Positions 21,101 through 35,300 of a stretch of 36,651 nt of DNA are shown piece by piece. How positions within the stretch are numbered: position 1 is the stretch's first letter; the number at the start of each line of letters is the position of its first letter. The position numbers were made by a program, and so were the translations under genes. Location of the stretch: the NCBI RefSeq assembly GCF_000383515.1, contig NZ_KB911493.1:1-36651 (forward strand), written 5' to 3'. The stretch is from Mesomycoplasma hyorhinis ATCC 17981. Lineage in GTDB: Bacteria; Bacillota_I; Bacilli_A; Mycoplasmatales; Metamycoplasmataceae. Under the pieces are notes generated by a model. It saw nothing but the letters and a program-made list of their open reading frames with translations, was not told the DNA's origin and searched no databases.

Positions 21101-24100
21101 AATCAAAGTGCTTTATTGCAATCAGAAAAAACAGGACAAATTTTTAAAACTATACCTAAAACTCAATCAATTACTAATATTGAATACAAATCTATAACTT
21201 CTAATTCAGCGAATTTAGAAGTAAGTTTTAATACTGCAGATAATAACTACTTAGATCAGTATACTAAAGTAGAATTAAAATACAGAAATGTAAATAAAAC
21301 TTCTTCAGCTCTAACTACTATAACTGCTACTGCAACAAAAGATAATCAAACAAATACATACAAAGCAGAATTTAATTTACTAAATCTAGAAGTTGGTCAA
21401 TATGAGATTACATCCATTGAATATCAACAAGGTCAAAAAGTTAATCGAATTCGTTATACACAAACACAAACTTTTCAACAAGAACAAGTTAATGCTGATA
21501 ATCCAGAAAATGTAAGAATTGAATTTGGTCCAAGTGTTTTACCAACTCAAAAAATATTTACCACACTAACTTCTATTAAACAAATTTCAATTCCATCAAA
21601 TGAAATAGGTGATACAAGTGCAAGAGTTGAAGTTGAATTAAATGACACTTCAGGTATTTTTAATGGTTCAATATTATCTTTAAAAGTTCATAAGAAAAAT
21701 GAACCAAATCAAATGCTACAGTCACAAGATGCATTAGTTATCAGTAGTAGTAGTAGTAGTAGTAGTAGTAGGGCTATTTTTTCACTAGATAATTTGGATA
21801 AAAATACTCAATATGAAGTAGCTGAAGTTCGTCTAAAACAAAATCAAAAAGATTTAAAACTAGAAAAAGAAACCCAAACTAGTTCTAATTCTCATAATTT
21901 ATTCCAACAAGAATTTACTACTAGTGCAAAACATGCAACAATTACAAAAATAATAGATGAATCAAATCAATTACAAAATCAAGAAAAAATTTCTAAAGCC
22001 AAAGTTAAATTAGAATTCGATGCTAAAGATAAATTCTTAAAAGATAAAAATATACAGCTATATTTAAAATATACAGCTATATTAGAAGGTAATTCTTATT
22101 ATTCAACTCAATCACATACAGTAACTCAAGATGGTTCAAAATATACAGTTGAGTATAGTTTAGATGATCTAAGTGCAGGTAGTCCATATAAAATTGATGG
22201 TCTTTTTATGACTAATCAAGAACAAGAAAATGCAAAAGGATTAACCTCTAATCAAATCTCTACACTAATTGATATTGATCCAAGTCAACAAAATAATCAA
22301 ATATTTAAAACAGAAGTAGCAATTTCTAAAATTCAAACAAGCACATCTGAAACAGCAGCTAATGTTTTAGTAACTTTAGCTAATTCTCAAAATAAAGAAT
22401 TTACAAATACTGCAACAATTGTGTATAAAAAAGAAGGTCAAACACAAACAACTCAAGTTACTAATGTAATTAAACAATCTAACTCACAATTTCTTTTTAG
22501 TTTAACTAACTTAGATAAAGTTCAAAAATATGAAATTCAAGAAATTAAATTAGAAACACAAGGCTCAAATCAACAAGTTGCATATAATTTTGATACAAAC
22601 TTTAATGCTGATCAGAAAAAATTTGAAACAGATATTGATAATGTAAATATAGCAGTTAGTGCAAATATGCAAAATCAAGACACAACTGGAAACTTTATTT
22701 TACAAGTAAATGAAAATGAAAAAAATATTTTTAATAAATATGAAGTTTTTATTAATTATCAAGCTGTAGATAAATCAGAAGCACAACAACAAATTAGTTG
22801 AACCAATTTAACACAAAATAATCAACAATTCCAAGTTTCTAATTTATCAAATGGTCAACAATATCAAATAACTAATATTCAATTAAAACTAAAAGATTCA
22901 CTTAGAAACACTGATTCTAAATTATTACAAGTTATCCCAGTTACTATTACTAATCCAGAACCAACAATTCAAAACACTATATTAACTAATACATCAATTA
23001 AATCTATTTCTTCAGTTTCTACTGTTGAAAAACAAGCAAATATTACAATTGAATTAAATAATAATAACCAGTTAATAAAAAATAGTCAATCCATGAAATT
23101 AACTTACCAGTTAATCAAAGAAGGAACTACTGTTTCTGGAGCTCCAGAGCTACATACTAATTCTAATTTTATTGCAAGTGATAATAAAGTTGTCTTTAAT
23201 TTAGATCAGCTACAAAAAGGTAGTCAATATAAAATCATAAAATTAGAACATACTTTTAATTCACAAACTTCAGCAATTAAATTTGCTACAAATATTACAG
23301 AAGATGAAAAGAAATTCAATGTCTTAGCAACTACTGCAGATATTATTAATTTGCATTATGAGCAAATTACTTCAACATCAGCAAAAGTAAAAGTAACATT
23401 AAAAGAAGATAATAAATTCTTATTAACTAATGATGATGATATCTCATTAGTTTATAAAAATGCAAATGATAACATAATCTTTACTACTCAACCATCTCGT
23501 TTAACAAATAAAAATAGCCAATTAGAAATTGAATATGATTTACGTGATTTACAACCAGGTACTAAATACGAAATAGACAAAATTATTTCACTTAAAAATT
23601 CAATTTCTGTTTCACAAGATCCTACAATTCAAAACACATATAATATAAATACTGCAAATAGAAAAGAGTTCTACACTAATGTAGAAGTAAGTGATATTCA
23701 ATTAGCACAAATTGCAAATCCAAATGATAACAATAATATGGTAACAAGAGCATTGGATCACACAGCTAATATTAAAGTTGTTTTTGCTGATAGAGAAAAA
23801 ACTTTAGTAAGCAATAATAATACTAATAATGTAAAATTAACAATTAAACAAGGAAGTACCATTGGTTTAAACAATGCTCCACAATCAGCAACTAAAGAAG
23901 TAGAAGCACAAGTAAAATTTGATAATACACATTCACAAGTATATGCTGAATTTAATTTAACTTCTTTAGTTAAATGAACTAATTATTCTGTTGAATCAGT
24001 TACCTTATTAAATCCAGCTCAAAATGCACAATCAACTACTAATCCAGTAATTAACTTTGATGCTGAATTTAATCAAGGAAGAGAAAAAGCTTCCAAAAAA

Positions 24101-26308
24101 CATTTTCAAACATCTGGAGATGTTGTGGATTTTGAAAAAAATATTCAAGCAGTTGATATTTTCAATCCTAGAAACACATCAGTTATTTTAGAAGTTAACA
24201 AGTTAAATGCACAAATTATGAAAGGTCACTCATATCATCTAGAATTTAAAGATATTGAGACTAATAAAACTTATAAATCAGATGAATTTGCAACTGTAAG
24301 AAATGATTATCAAGACTCATTTGGTGGAACATCACTTAGAGGAAAAAATATTTTAAAATTTAATATTAGTAAAAATTATATATCTGCAACAGATCGACCA
24401 AATGTTAAAGTTGATATTCAAGAAGGTAAGAAGTTCCAAGTAACAGCTATTACAGAGGTTTCTCAAAACAGAAATACAAGAAAAATTGCTGTTGGTATAC
24501 CAAGTGCAAATGATGCTGCTGTTTTAAATGGTACACAAACTAATACTAATATTGACGGAACTAATGGAAATGATAATAACAAGATATTGTTCCAAACTAT
24601 TTATGATTATCCAACAGTTGAAAACTTATCTGCTGGTGATACTACATATCAAAGTGGTAAATGAAAAACAACTTTAAAATTAAAATTTAATGATCCAAAT
24701 GATACTTTAAAATCAAATAAACAATTTATTGGAAATACAAAAAACTGATTTATGGAAAAAGCAGTAATTAAAGTTTCATTTAATAATACAAATTTATATT
24801 TAAATTGAACAAAAGATAATACTAATAGTGCATCACAAAATGGTTATGATGTGAAAAATCCTTCATTTGATCAAACTCCAGGTCAAAAAATACTTTCTTT
24901 TGATTTAGAAGCTAGTGATATTAAAAATTTAATTAATAAAGACATTAAAGTTTCTGTTGTACGTGCATCTTATTTATGAGTAGCTGCTAATAGTTTTGAT
25001 GATGCAGTCTTTTCTGACGCATTTACATCTCATTTAAAGAATGCAGATGGTATCACCAAAACAGTGTATGGTGAAGAAATCAAAACCCAAATTAAACCAA
25101 AGTTATACATTGAACAAGCAACTTCAACAGTTAATTATGACAAAGATTTATTTGGATTTACAATTGCAGTTTATGATCCAACTGGTTTGATCAAAACTAC
25201 AAATGATCAAGAAAATAAGTGAGCCAATGATAGATTAACACTTGAAAAAGTTAATAGTCAATCCTTTAATTTACACTTTAATCCAGGTGACTTAAAAGTT
25301 TCAAATAGTAGTTATAATCGAAGATTAATTAATGCTACTCAAGAAAACGTGTGAGCAGGTAATAAAGTTATACCTAGAATTTTTGATGAACATGCCGATC
25401 TAAATAGTCCTAATATGATACGCATGCCTAGAATATCAATTAATAATTCTTTGACTACTAGTGGATCATTTAAATATGTTAGAACATTATCAGCTGCTGA
25501 CTATAAAAGACAAGAAAATCCTGGAGATGTTAATAACAAACAAGTATTTGGTGATAATTATGCATTTGTGACCTTTTTTTATGATTTAAATTCAGTTAAT
25601 TTAAATCAATATGGTTCTAGTATAGCTGAGTTAGAATTAAGTAAAATCAAAATATTAGAAGATACACACAATAGCACAACATCTAATTTAACTATTTATA
25701 ATCCAAGTGGAAGAAAAAGATGATTAATTGATCCAGTTACAAATTTAAATGAATTTATTGGTCCTACTAATGGAAATTTTAATGATTTACGAAAAAACTC
25801 TAATCCAATAGATCTTATTAAGGCTAACCAAAGCAATTCGCAATCATTGAGTTATTCATCAAATAATACTTCAAGTTCAAATAATGTAATAAATCAAAAA
25901 TTGACAAGTAAGTTATATATTAAAAAGTGAACTTATTCTACTGCAAGTTCAATTAATAATGTTAAAGTATTTTTATCTAGACCAAATAATTTTTCAGCAC
26001 CATCAGGTTGAAATAATTGAGCTGCTTTAGCTGTGTTTATGGATGAAAGTGGACATTTATATTTTGCTGGCGATGATTTAGATTATCCAAGTAACTTGTT
26101 TAGAGCTGGTATATTCACAAATCAAAATGAAGTAATACTTAATTTTTCATTGAAAGTTAATACTTTTAATAATAAAAAATTAACATTTTTAGGAGTATGA
26201 GTAAAAAGAACTGATGGAAATGGTTGAGGTGCTGATTATACTCCAAGTCAGTTTTTAATAGATCCTACAAAAATTTACACAATTCATAGAACCATTCAAA
26301 TTAATTAA
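15185..26308 (+). CDS. Giant multi-module surface protein, 3707 residues
   Basis: One continuous frame of 3708 codons when TGA is Trp; no frameshift was found. The protein, roughly 410 kDa, is probably anchored outside the cell. A basic N-terminus (MSKKTVIKNSSKKLR) leads into one hydrophobic helix (about 16-38), with no lipobox Cys, so it is a signal anchor rather than a lipoprotein. From about residue 40 to 3100 there are some 25 diverged modules of about 115 residues. The last 550 or so residues differ: they are Trp-rich and end with a small domain (VFMDESGHLYFAGDDLD) also found in the next protein. No cysteine was seen. A (AGT)9 tract gives Ser9 at 2187-2195. There is no LPXTG or C-terminal membrane helix. 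The modules resemble DUF1410-type or FN3-like repeats by eye. An adhesin or filament role is inference. Confidence 0.9.
15300..24570 (+). repeat. Array of about 25 diverged protein modules
   Basis: Each module starts with an aromatic-x-T strand (FYT, FKT, FFT), then I-x-x-I, S/T-A-x-V-x-V-x-F-x-D, L-x-x-K, V-x-L-x-Y, and closes with F-x-L-x-NL-x-x-G-x-x-Y-x-I-x-x-I. Module starts fall near 16.31, 16.66, 17.04, 17.43, 17.81, 18.21, 18.54, 18.88 and 19.26 kb, a period of about 330-400 bp, and continue to about 24.1 kb. The DNA of the modules is too diverged for easy recombination. Confidence 0.75.
21743..21769 (+). repeat. (AGT)9 microsatellite, in frame
   Basis: Nine AGT codons give nine serines, just before the closing strand of a module (VIS...SRAIFSLDNL). 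Changes in copy number would alter length without shifting the frame. Confidence 0.95.
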
Positions 26309-26352
26309 CCATCACATAAAACCATTTTATTTAATTATTTAAGGAGTAAAGT
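26309..26352 (+). other. 44-bp gap between the giant genes
   Basis: It holds the AAGGAGT ribosome binding site but no stem-loop with a T-run and no TATAAT-like box. This favours a single long transcript over both giant genes. Confidence 0.55.
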
Positions 26353-29300
26353 ATGAACAATAAATCTTTTAAGAAAAAAGCATTAGCTATTGTTTCTTTA
26401 GCCATTGCTGGAGCTTCATTAGGTACTGTCTTTTTAATTCCGTATTTAATTAAGAATTGAAAAGGGATTCAGTATAAAGTAATTGATCTTAAACAAAACT
26501 TTGATGATTTAACTACAGATAAAAGTGTTGATTTTAGCTTTGAACTTCCTGATCAAGATGCATATGAGTTAAATTATGCAGATTTAAATGTACATTTATT
26601 TAACGAACAAGGCCAGCAAGTATTGACCTCTTTGGCAAAATATGACTATTTCGCAAGAAAATATAGATATGTTCAACCTCAAGATCAAACTCAATTACAA
26701 GCCGGAAGTAAATATTACATTCAAGTAGAAACACAAAATAATTTTTACAAACATAGAAAAGTTAAAAAGACTTTAGCATTTGCTCAACATAGTCAAAACT
26801 ATGTTTTAACAAAAGCATCAGTAAAAGAAATTAAATTCAATGTTATTTCAAATAAAGAAGCTGGATTAGAAGTTAATTTTAATGACTCAATAAAATCATT
26901 AGAAAATAAAAGAGTAGCTTTACAATATCATTATATAAATATTAATAATAACGAAGATGACACTACATCTAATTCAAATCAAACACAAGCAAAAAATCTC
27001 TCACAAGAGAGTATAACTTCTTATATTGATTCAGCTACAGTTTCAAATCAAAAAGCTTTATTCTTTATTAAAAACTTAACACCAAATCGAAAATATGTCA
27101 TTGAATCTGTAAAAATAATTGATCAAGTTGCACCTGATTCCTTTGTTTCTAAAAAAGTTGAAAATATTTACAATCATTTATCAGAAGAGCAAAGAAGTTT
27201 TCAAACAAATAAAAACACTGTTTGAGTCAACAATATTAGTACACACCAAATTGATGATTATTCTAAAAGCTTGATTTTAAGTTTTGATGAAAATGATGAT
27301 AATAAAACTTCATTAGAAGGAAAAAGAGTTAAATTACAATATTCAAGAGTAGATGACACAAGTACTAATCCTAAATTATTTACACTGGATTCAGTAATTA
27401 CTTCTAAAATTGCTGAATTTAAATTAGATGGTTCTAATTCACAAAATATCTTAGAACCAGGTAGCAAATACCGCATTCAAAAAGTATTTGTAGCTGATGC
27501 ATTTGTTGATAAAAACAATCCAACACAAGGAATTGAATTTAAATTAGATGACAAACAAAGATATTTTGAATCTACAACACAAATTACAAATATTGAATTT
27601 GATCAAGTTAGCACAAATAGTGCCAACATTAATGTAACTTTTGCTTCAGCACTAGATCCTGCTTTGATCGAAAATCAAGAAGCTTCTTTAACTCTAAGTC
27701 CAATTTCAGGTAAAAAAATTACAGGATTTGTTAAAAAAGATTCAACTAAAACAAATATTTACACCATTAGTTTCCACGCAACAGATTTATTCCAAAAAAC
27801 TGAGTATTTTGTTGATTCTGTTAAATTATTATTAAAAAATAACCAAGTTGTTTATTTTGATGATTCAAATGTGGCACAAACACAAGATAGTTCTACTGCT
27901 AACATTAATGTTAAAAAACTTTTATTTGATAAAACACTTGAAACTACAAAAGATGCATCTAAAAGATCATTTAGAGCCACTGAAGTCGATGTTGCAGTAT
28001 TTATTAAATCATTTCCTGAAACCAAAACCAATTCAGTGGAATACAATATTGGATTTACCCCTTTATTTGCTTGATTAAATGGACATGAATTCATTTTAAA
28101 ATATAAACAATTAAATTACACAGGACCAGCTGATCCAACAGCTAAAGATGGTTTTGGACCAATTATTTCTTCAAGACCAGCTAAAGCTCAAGATTACAAT
28201 ATTAAATTTAGTTTAATTCAATTTAACAATGGATTAAAATACCAACTTGATTCCATTCATTTAGTGGATGATCCAAGTAGAAAAATTGAATTAAATTTTG
28301 ATCCAGTTTCAAAACAAAATGATTTAAGCTCAAATCAATTTGCTACTAAATTCTTTGTGCAAAAAATTGAAATTAATCACCTTGATGATACTTCAGCAAC
28401 AGTTAAATTAATTTTTGGTGATTATACAAAATCACTTTTAAAAGAACAATTACAAAATCACAATACAAGAAATGTAAAACTTTTATATGAATCACAAGAT
28501 CCAACAATTATTTCTAATGATTTTGCAGATGCTCAAGTAAAAGAAGAAAATGGTGAAGTAGTAGCTGAATTTCATTTAACTAATTTACAGAAAAAAACTA
28601 CTTATGCACTTAAAAATGTTTATTTAGATCCAATACTTGCTAACTTTACTGATTCTACATTAGCAGAACTTCCTAATAATACTTTTACAACTCTACATAA
28701 AAAAGTGATAATTTCTACTGCAAAAGTGAATGACATCATGTCCAACACTGCAAGTGTGGATGTATCTTTTGATTTAGGTTCTAACTTATTTTTAATTAAT
28801 AAAAAATTAAAATTAATTTATCAAAAAGAATCAGATGGTTCATTTATTGAATCAGAAGCAACTCACGTTGGATTGGGTCTTAATACTTCATTTAAATTAA
28901 AAGATTTAGAAGCTGGAACTAAATATAAATTAGTAGATATTAAAGTAGATCCATCACAAACTGATATTACAGATACAAAATTTGAATTAAAAACCAATGA
29001 TGCTAACACTCAAACTGAGTTTTATACATATTTAGGTGTTCTTTCATTTAAAAAAGAAAATTTAGCTCAAGAGCAAATTGATATTTCAGTTGCACTTGAA
29101 AATTCAGATCCAAAAACAGCAAATATTCAAGATGCAACTTTAGTGTATCAAAGACTTTCAGATCAAACTATTTTTACCCAAAAACAAAAATCTTATGATC
29201 AAACAAATAAAACTTTAAAATTTGAGCTTAGAAATTTAACTAAATTTACTGATTATAAAATTGTTGATGTTGTTTATAATTTCCAAAATCTTGTTTGAAA

Positions 29301-32300
29301 TAAAAAAATAAATAAAGAAACTGATGAAAGCATTAAGTGAAAAACATTAGCTCAAGATGCTAAAATTATTAATATTTATCAAAATATTAAAGCATTACAC
29401 AAAATTGGTATTTCACTTAATTTTGATAATTTCAAAGATGCTTATTTACAGCAAGACAAAATTAAAATAAAACTTAAAAAAACTCAACCAGATTCAAATG
29501 TAGCTAATAATTCAGCTACACTTGAAAAAGAAGTACAAGTTAGTCAAGATTTAACAGCTGATTTTATTTTTGATAATTTAGATTCAGGTTCAACTTACCA
29601 AATTGAATCAATTACTGATACACAAAAACCAGATTTAAAATTACAAGATTGAAATAACAAATCATTTTATACTCAATCAGAGATTAAAAGTTTTGAATTT
29701 TCAGAGGTTCAACAAAATTCAGCTAAAGTAAAAATTAATTTTGCTGATTCTGAAGGTTTTTATAATAATAAAAAAATTCAAGTATTTTACAAACAAGTAA
29801 GAACAGGTAATGTTTTTTCTGTTACTTCACAAAGTCAAGTATCCAATCATGAAATCACTATAAATTTAAATAATTTAGATAAATATTCTGAATATGTTAT
29901 TGAAAATGTGTTTTTAGTTTCGGATTCAGGTAATACTTCAATTAATATTTCAGATACAGCTAAAACAAATAGTGCATTTGCAACAACAATATCTGAAATT
30001 AATTTAGTAGATGTTAAAGTAGATAAAATAACTACTACTTCAGCACATGTTAGTGTAATTTTTGATTCTAATATTGATTTTTATTTAGATAATAAACAAG
30101 TAAAAATTGTTTTTGCAGCTAAAAACCAAAATACAGATCACAATTGAACCATTACAAAAGATGTTACAATAACAAATAAAAATGGTATTTATCAAGCAGG
30201 TACTGATTTAGAGAACCTTGAAGAAGGTGCACAGTTTGAAATTAAATCATTTGAAGTAGGAATTGAGAAAATAACTCCAACTTCCAATCTCAAACCAGTT
30301 ACTTTAGATGATACTCAAAATGTAATGCATCCTGTATTTAAATTAAATAACAAAGAATGAACTCAAAATAATATAGCACATATTACTGCAGCAAATTTTG
30401 CTACTTTAGGGGTTATATCTACAATTGCAACTACAAATATAACTGAAAATAGTGCAACTATAAGTGTTAATTTTAAAAATTTAAACACCGATCCAGCTCA
30501 AGTATTTAATAATCACGTTGCTGTTTTATCTTTTGATGGTCCTGAAGGTAGAATTTCAGCTAAAACACAAACAAATATTTCAAATAATGTTGCTACTTTT
30601 ACTTTTAATCATCTAGAAAAACAAACTAAATACTCAAATCCAACATTAATAATTCAAAATGTTAATAACCCACAAAGAGAAATCACAATTCCTTTGTCCA
30701 AAGAGTATGACACTTTAAACCAAAGACAAACAACAAAAACCAATCATATTAAAGAGTTTACAACTTCTTGAACTTCTGTTTCTATAACTTCATTTGAATA
30801 TGAAAAATTATCTACAACAAGTAATCAACTAACTTTTGAATTTGATAGATTAGTAGATTATTTAATTGATACTAAAAAAGTAAAACTATATTACAAACAA
30901 ATAGGTACTAATAATCAAGACCAAAGTGAAAAATCCACTCAAGCACAACAAGTTAGTGATTCAACAGTTTCATTTAATTTAAATGATTTAGCAGAAGGAA
31001 GCAAATACGAAGTTGTTCGTCTAGAAGTAGATGATGCTGCTGGACACACTACCAACATTTCTGTAAACACAAATCAAGTATTTACTACTCAAAATGCTAA
31101 TAAAAAATACTTCTATACACAAAGTGTTATTAGTTCAGTAAATAAATCTAATAATTATGGAACTACTGATGTAAATGCTGATACAAAAGCAAGATTTTCT
31201 ATTACTTTAAATGATATGGAAGGTAGATTTGATTCTACAGCTAAACATCAATTAAAAGATGTAACTAGATTAGAATTAACTTCTCAACACTCTAATAATA
31301 TAATTGAAGTAAAACCAACAAGTTTTAGTAATAATACTTTAGAATTTAATTTGGATAATCTTGATAAATTATCAGAATATCATATTAATAATTTATTTAT
31401 TAACAACGAAGTAATTCCTTGAGCTCATGATTTAACACAAACTACTACAAAGTTATCAAATCAAAGAGTATTTAATACTACAGCAAATCAAGCAAAATTA
31501 GTTTCAGTTACTCAAACAGATTCTAGTGCGCATAAAGCAGTGGTTAACATTCAATTTGATCCACAAAAAGATTATTTCTTATTAGGAAATTCAATTTCAG
31601 TTAAATTCAAAAAAACTTCAGGAACACCTTCACAAAATCCATATGTTACAAAACAAGTAACTATCGATAACGAAGGTGTTGCAAGTGTGGAAATAGATCA
31701 GCAATCATTAGCAACTAATCCAACAAACCAAAATTTAACAGCTGGTGCTGTTTACAAAATTGAATCTATAGATTTTCACAATACTAAAGTTGCAGATGCA
31801 AACAAATTAGCAAATACAAAAATTGCTTTAGATGTATATAATCAAAATTCTTCTGATGTTGCAGCTTCAACTCCTTTATCTTCAGATGATTCTGAATTTA
31901 GAACTCAACCTATTGTAGAAACTCTTCAAGCAGAGCGTTTAGAAAATTCAACTGGACAAATCAATATTCAAATTAACTCAGAAGATACTAAATTAACAAC
32001 TAAATATGCTTGAATTACTTATCAATCACAAAAAGATAATTCAATTAAAACTTTAAAATCTGCAAATCATATTGCTAATTCAAATGGTCAATACAAAGCA
32101 AACTTTGATTTAAGAAGTTTAAATGTGCTCGAACGTTATAAAGTTTTATCAGTTAAATTAGGTGATGATAACCAAGCAGATGCTAAAGCAAATGATTTAG
32201 AGTTAAATCAACAAATTGATCAACAAAATCATCGTGATTTTTATACAAAACCAACAATTGCTACTATTCAAGATATTCAAGTAGATTATCCAGATGCAAG

Positions 32301-35300
32301 AGGTACTACTGCTGTTGTTGACATTAAATTTGACAATATACATGATACTTATTTAAATGGTTCATCTGCTAAAATTACTTATGAAAGAATTGCAGAAGAT
32401 GGTAGACAAATTGGTCAAGATATAACACATATTCAAACTTTATCACAGAAAAATTTCCAAATAATTAATTCTTCAGTTAAATTCACTTTAACTGGTGATA
32501 CAACTAGTACTTCAGATACACAAAAAGTTGTTTTAGTAGAATCACAAATAGACCAACAACAACAAATCCAACACACTAATACAGTAAAATCAATTGGAAC
32601 TCAAAAAAATGAAAAAAATAAATACGCTAGTCAAAATCAATTAGTTGAAGGAACTAGATATAGAATTAAAAAGATAGAATTAGTAAACCCTTCTGATGAT
32701 CTTAAACAACTTAATTTTCAATTTAAACAATCACAAGATCCAAATAAAAAAATTAATGAAACTAGACTTATAGAACCACTTAGAATCTCTACTTATGATT
32801 ACAAAATCCAAGTTGATGAAACCCCAACAGCAGTAAATACTACAATTGCAACTTATTATTCAACTAGTTATAATTTGCAAGATAGTGATAAAAATAAATT
32901 TAATTTATATGTTAAAAATTTATCAACTAATGAAGTAGAAATTGTTTCATCCGCTAAAAGTATTACTAATTTAAACCCAACTGATAATGATGGCAACTAT
33001 AAAGTAGAATTTGTATTAATAAATAAAAAAGCTTCTATTTACAAGATTCTATCTACAACATATGATAATCAAAACATTATAATGTCATCTTATAAAAATC
33101 CAGAAACTTCACAAGCTAATATTTATACAACACCAGCTTCTAAATCTAAAGTAAAAGAATTAAAATATTTAGCTAATTCACAATTAAAAGAAACACAAGC
33201 TACAGTTACTGCATATTTTGATGATACTAATGAAGATTTAACTAGGGTAAAAAGAAAAGCAAAATTATTTTACAAAAAAGTAGGTGCTATAAGTACTTCT
33301 GCTTCACAACTTCTTGAATCCGATGAAGTAGAAATAAAAGAAAATAAAGCTGAATTTAAATTAGGTCAAACTAATCAACCATTAACTGTAAATACTCAAT
33401 ATGTAGTTGAAAAAATTGAAATTAATTCTAAATCAGATTTTCAAAATGAAATTCAAGCAAATCAATTAGATACAAATAAATTTAATATTATTGCTCAAAA
33501 AAATGATTCTACTTTTGATGTAAAAATCCAAAATAATGACAAATTATTTGAAACCAAAGCCCAATTTGAAACTTTTTACACAAATAAAAAAGAAAATTCA
33601 GCTACTGTTACATTAAGTTTTAAAAATCTAGGACACCAAATCCAAGATAACAAAATAGCCTATATTGTTTTTGCAGAATCCACTCTAGCTCAAACTAATC
33701 AAAATGATATTTTCCAAGTAGCTACATCGCGTACTCATTTATCAAATGCAAATGTTAATTTATCAAATGCAAATGTTAATTTATCAAATGCAAATGTTAA
33801 TCAAAATATATTAACTTTTAATTTAAGAGGATTAAAAAAAGGAACACAATACAAAGTTAAAAAAGTAATTATTGATAATATTGAATACAATATTGAACAA
33901 AATTCAACAGCTACATTTTCCACTATTTTAACAAAAGCTACAGTAACTAATATTGTTTATAATTATTCTGATTTTGCAACTACTGAAGCAAATTTACAAA
34001 ATAATACAGATAATAATGTAAAAGCTAAATTTAGAATTTATTTTCAAACAATTGATAATTTTTTAAATAATCAATATATAAATGTTAAATTAAATTCTAA
34101 AAAAAATGCTTTATCAGAACAAACACAAACATCTAGTGCAATTAATAAAGTAGTACAAGTGCATGTAGATAAAGCTCAACAAAATAGTGGATTAGTTTAC
34201 GCTGATGTTGAATTAACTAATTCTGATCAAATTAAAGCAGCTACAGAGTACAGCATTGAACAAATTCAAGTTTTAAATTCAAGTGCTTCACAAGATGTAA
34301 GACAAGGTGTAACAGTAGAAGGTCTTACTAATAATGGAAATATTACTAAAGATTTTTATACAATTACAAATATAGAATCATTTAATGCTACAGTAGATGA
34401 AACTAGTGCTGAATTAACTTTTAAATTAAATTCATATGATCCTCAATTAATTAATGAACCTGTAGTTTTAGTATTAAGTGATAACAATAATCAAAAATAC
34501 TATTCACAAGTAGTTCCAAATCCACAAAATCCAGGTCAAATTAAGTTTTACTTATCACATTTAGATAAATTAAAATCTTATACTATTGAATCACTACAGT
34601 TTTTAAAAGGTGCATCTGGTGTAAATATTGCATTTAAACCAAATGTTTCTAAAACTTTTAAAACCATAGCTAAAGATTTTGAAATCAAAGATATTATGCA
34701 AGTATCTAATACTGCTAATTCAGTAAAATTAAAATTAACTTTTAATGGTGAGTTGGATAAATATTTAAATACAAAACAAATTAAATTAAAATACAAAGAA
34801 TACAAAGATGGTGTAGAAGGTTTACAAAAAATTTCAAAAACCATAGCTACTATTAAACCTCCTACAACTGTAACTCAAACTGCACCTAATACATTTGAAG
34901 CAGAATTTGATTTACAAGGACCTGATGTTGACTCCGGTACAAGATATAAAATTGAAGGAGTTGAATTAGTTGATTCATCAATTCAAAATAATCAGCAACA
35001 ACCTCTACAATCTAGAATATCAGATGATATTGCTAAGTTCTTTTCTAATAAATTATTATTTGAAACAAAAGTAGCACAACCAAAATTAAAATCCATTGAA
35101 TTATTGCAAACAACAAATGAACAAGGTGAAGAAAATACTTATATTGCTCCTGTTAAATTAGTATTTTACGATAAAAATGATGCATTAGCCAAAGACAAAA
35201 TTGGTTTACTTTCAAATGGAGCAGTTAGCAATAATGGTTCAAATGCTTGAAACTTTGAATTTTGAACAGATCAAAAAAAATCTAATGTTAAATTTTTAGA

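Noticed and set aside
33739-33801. CRISPR-like direct repeats
   Set aside because: The units are directly adjacent with no spacers and are in frame within a coding sequence.
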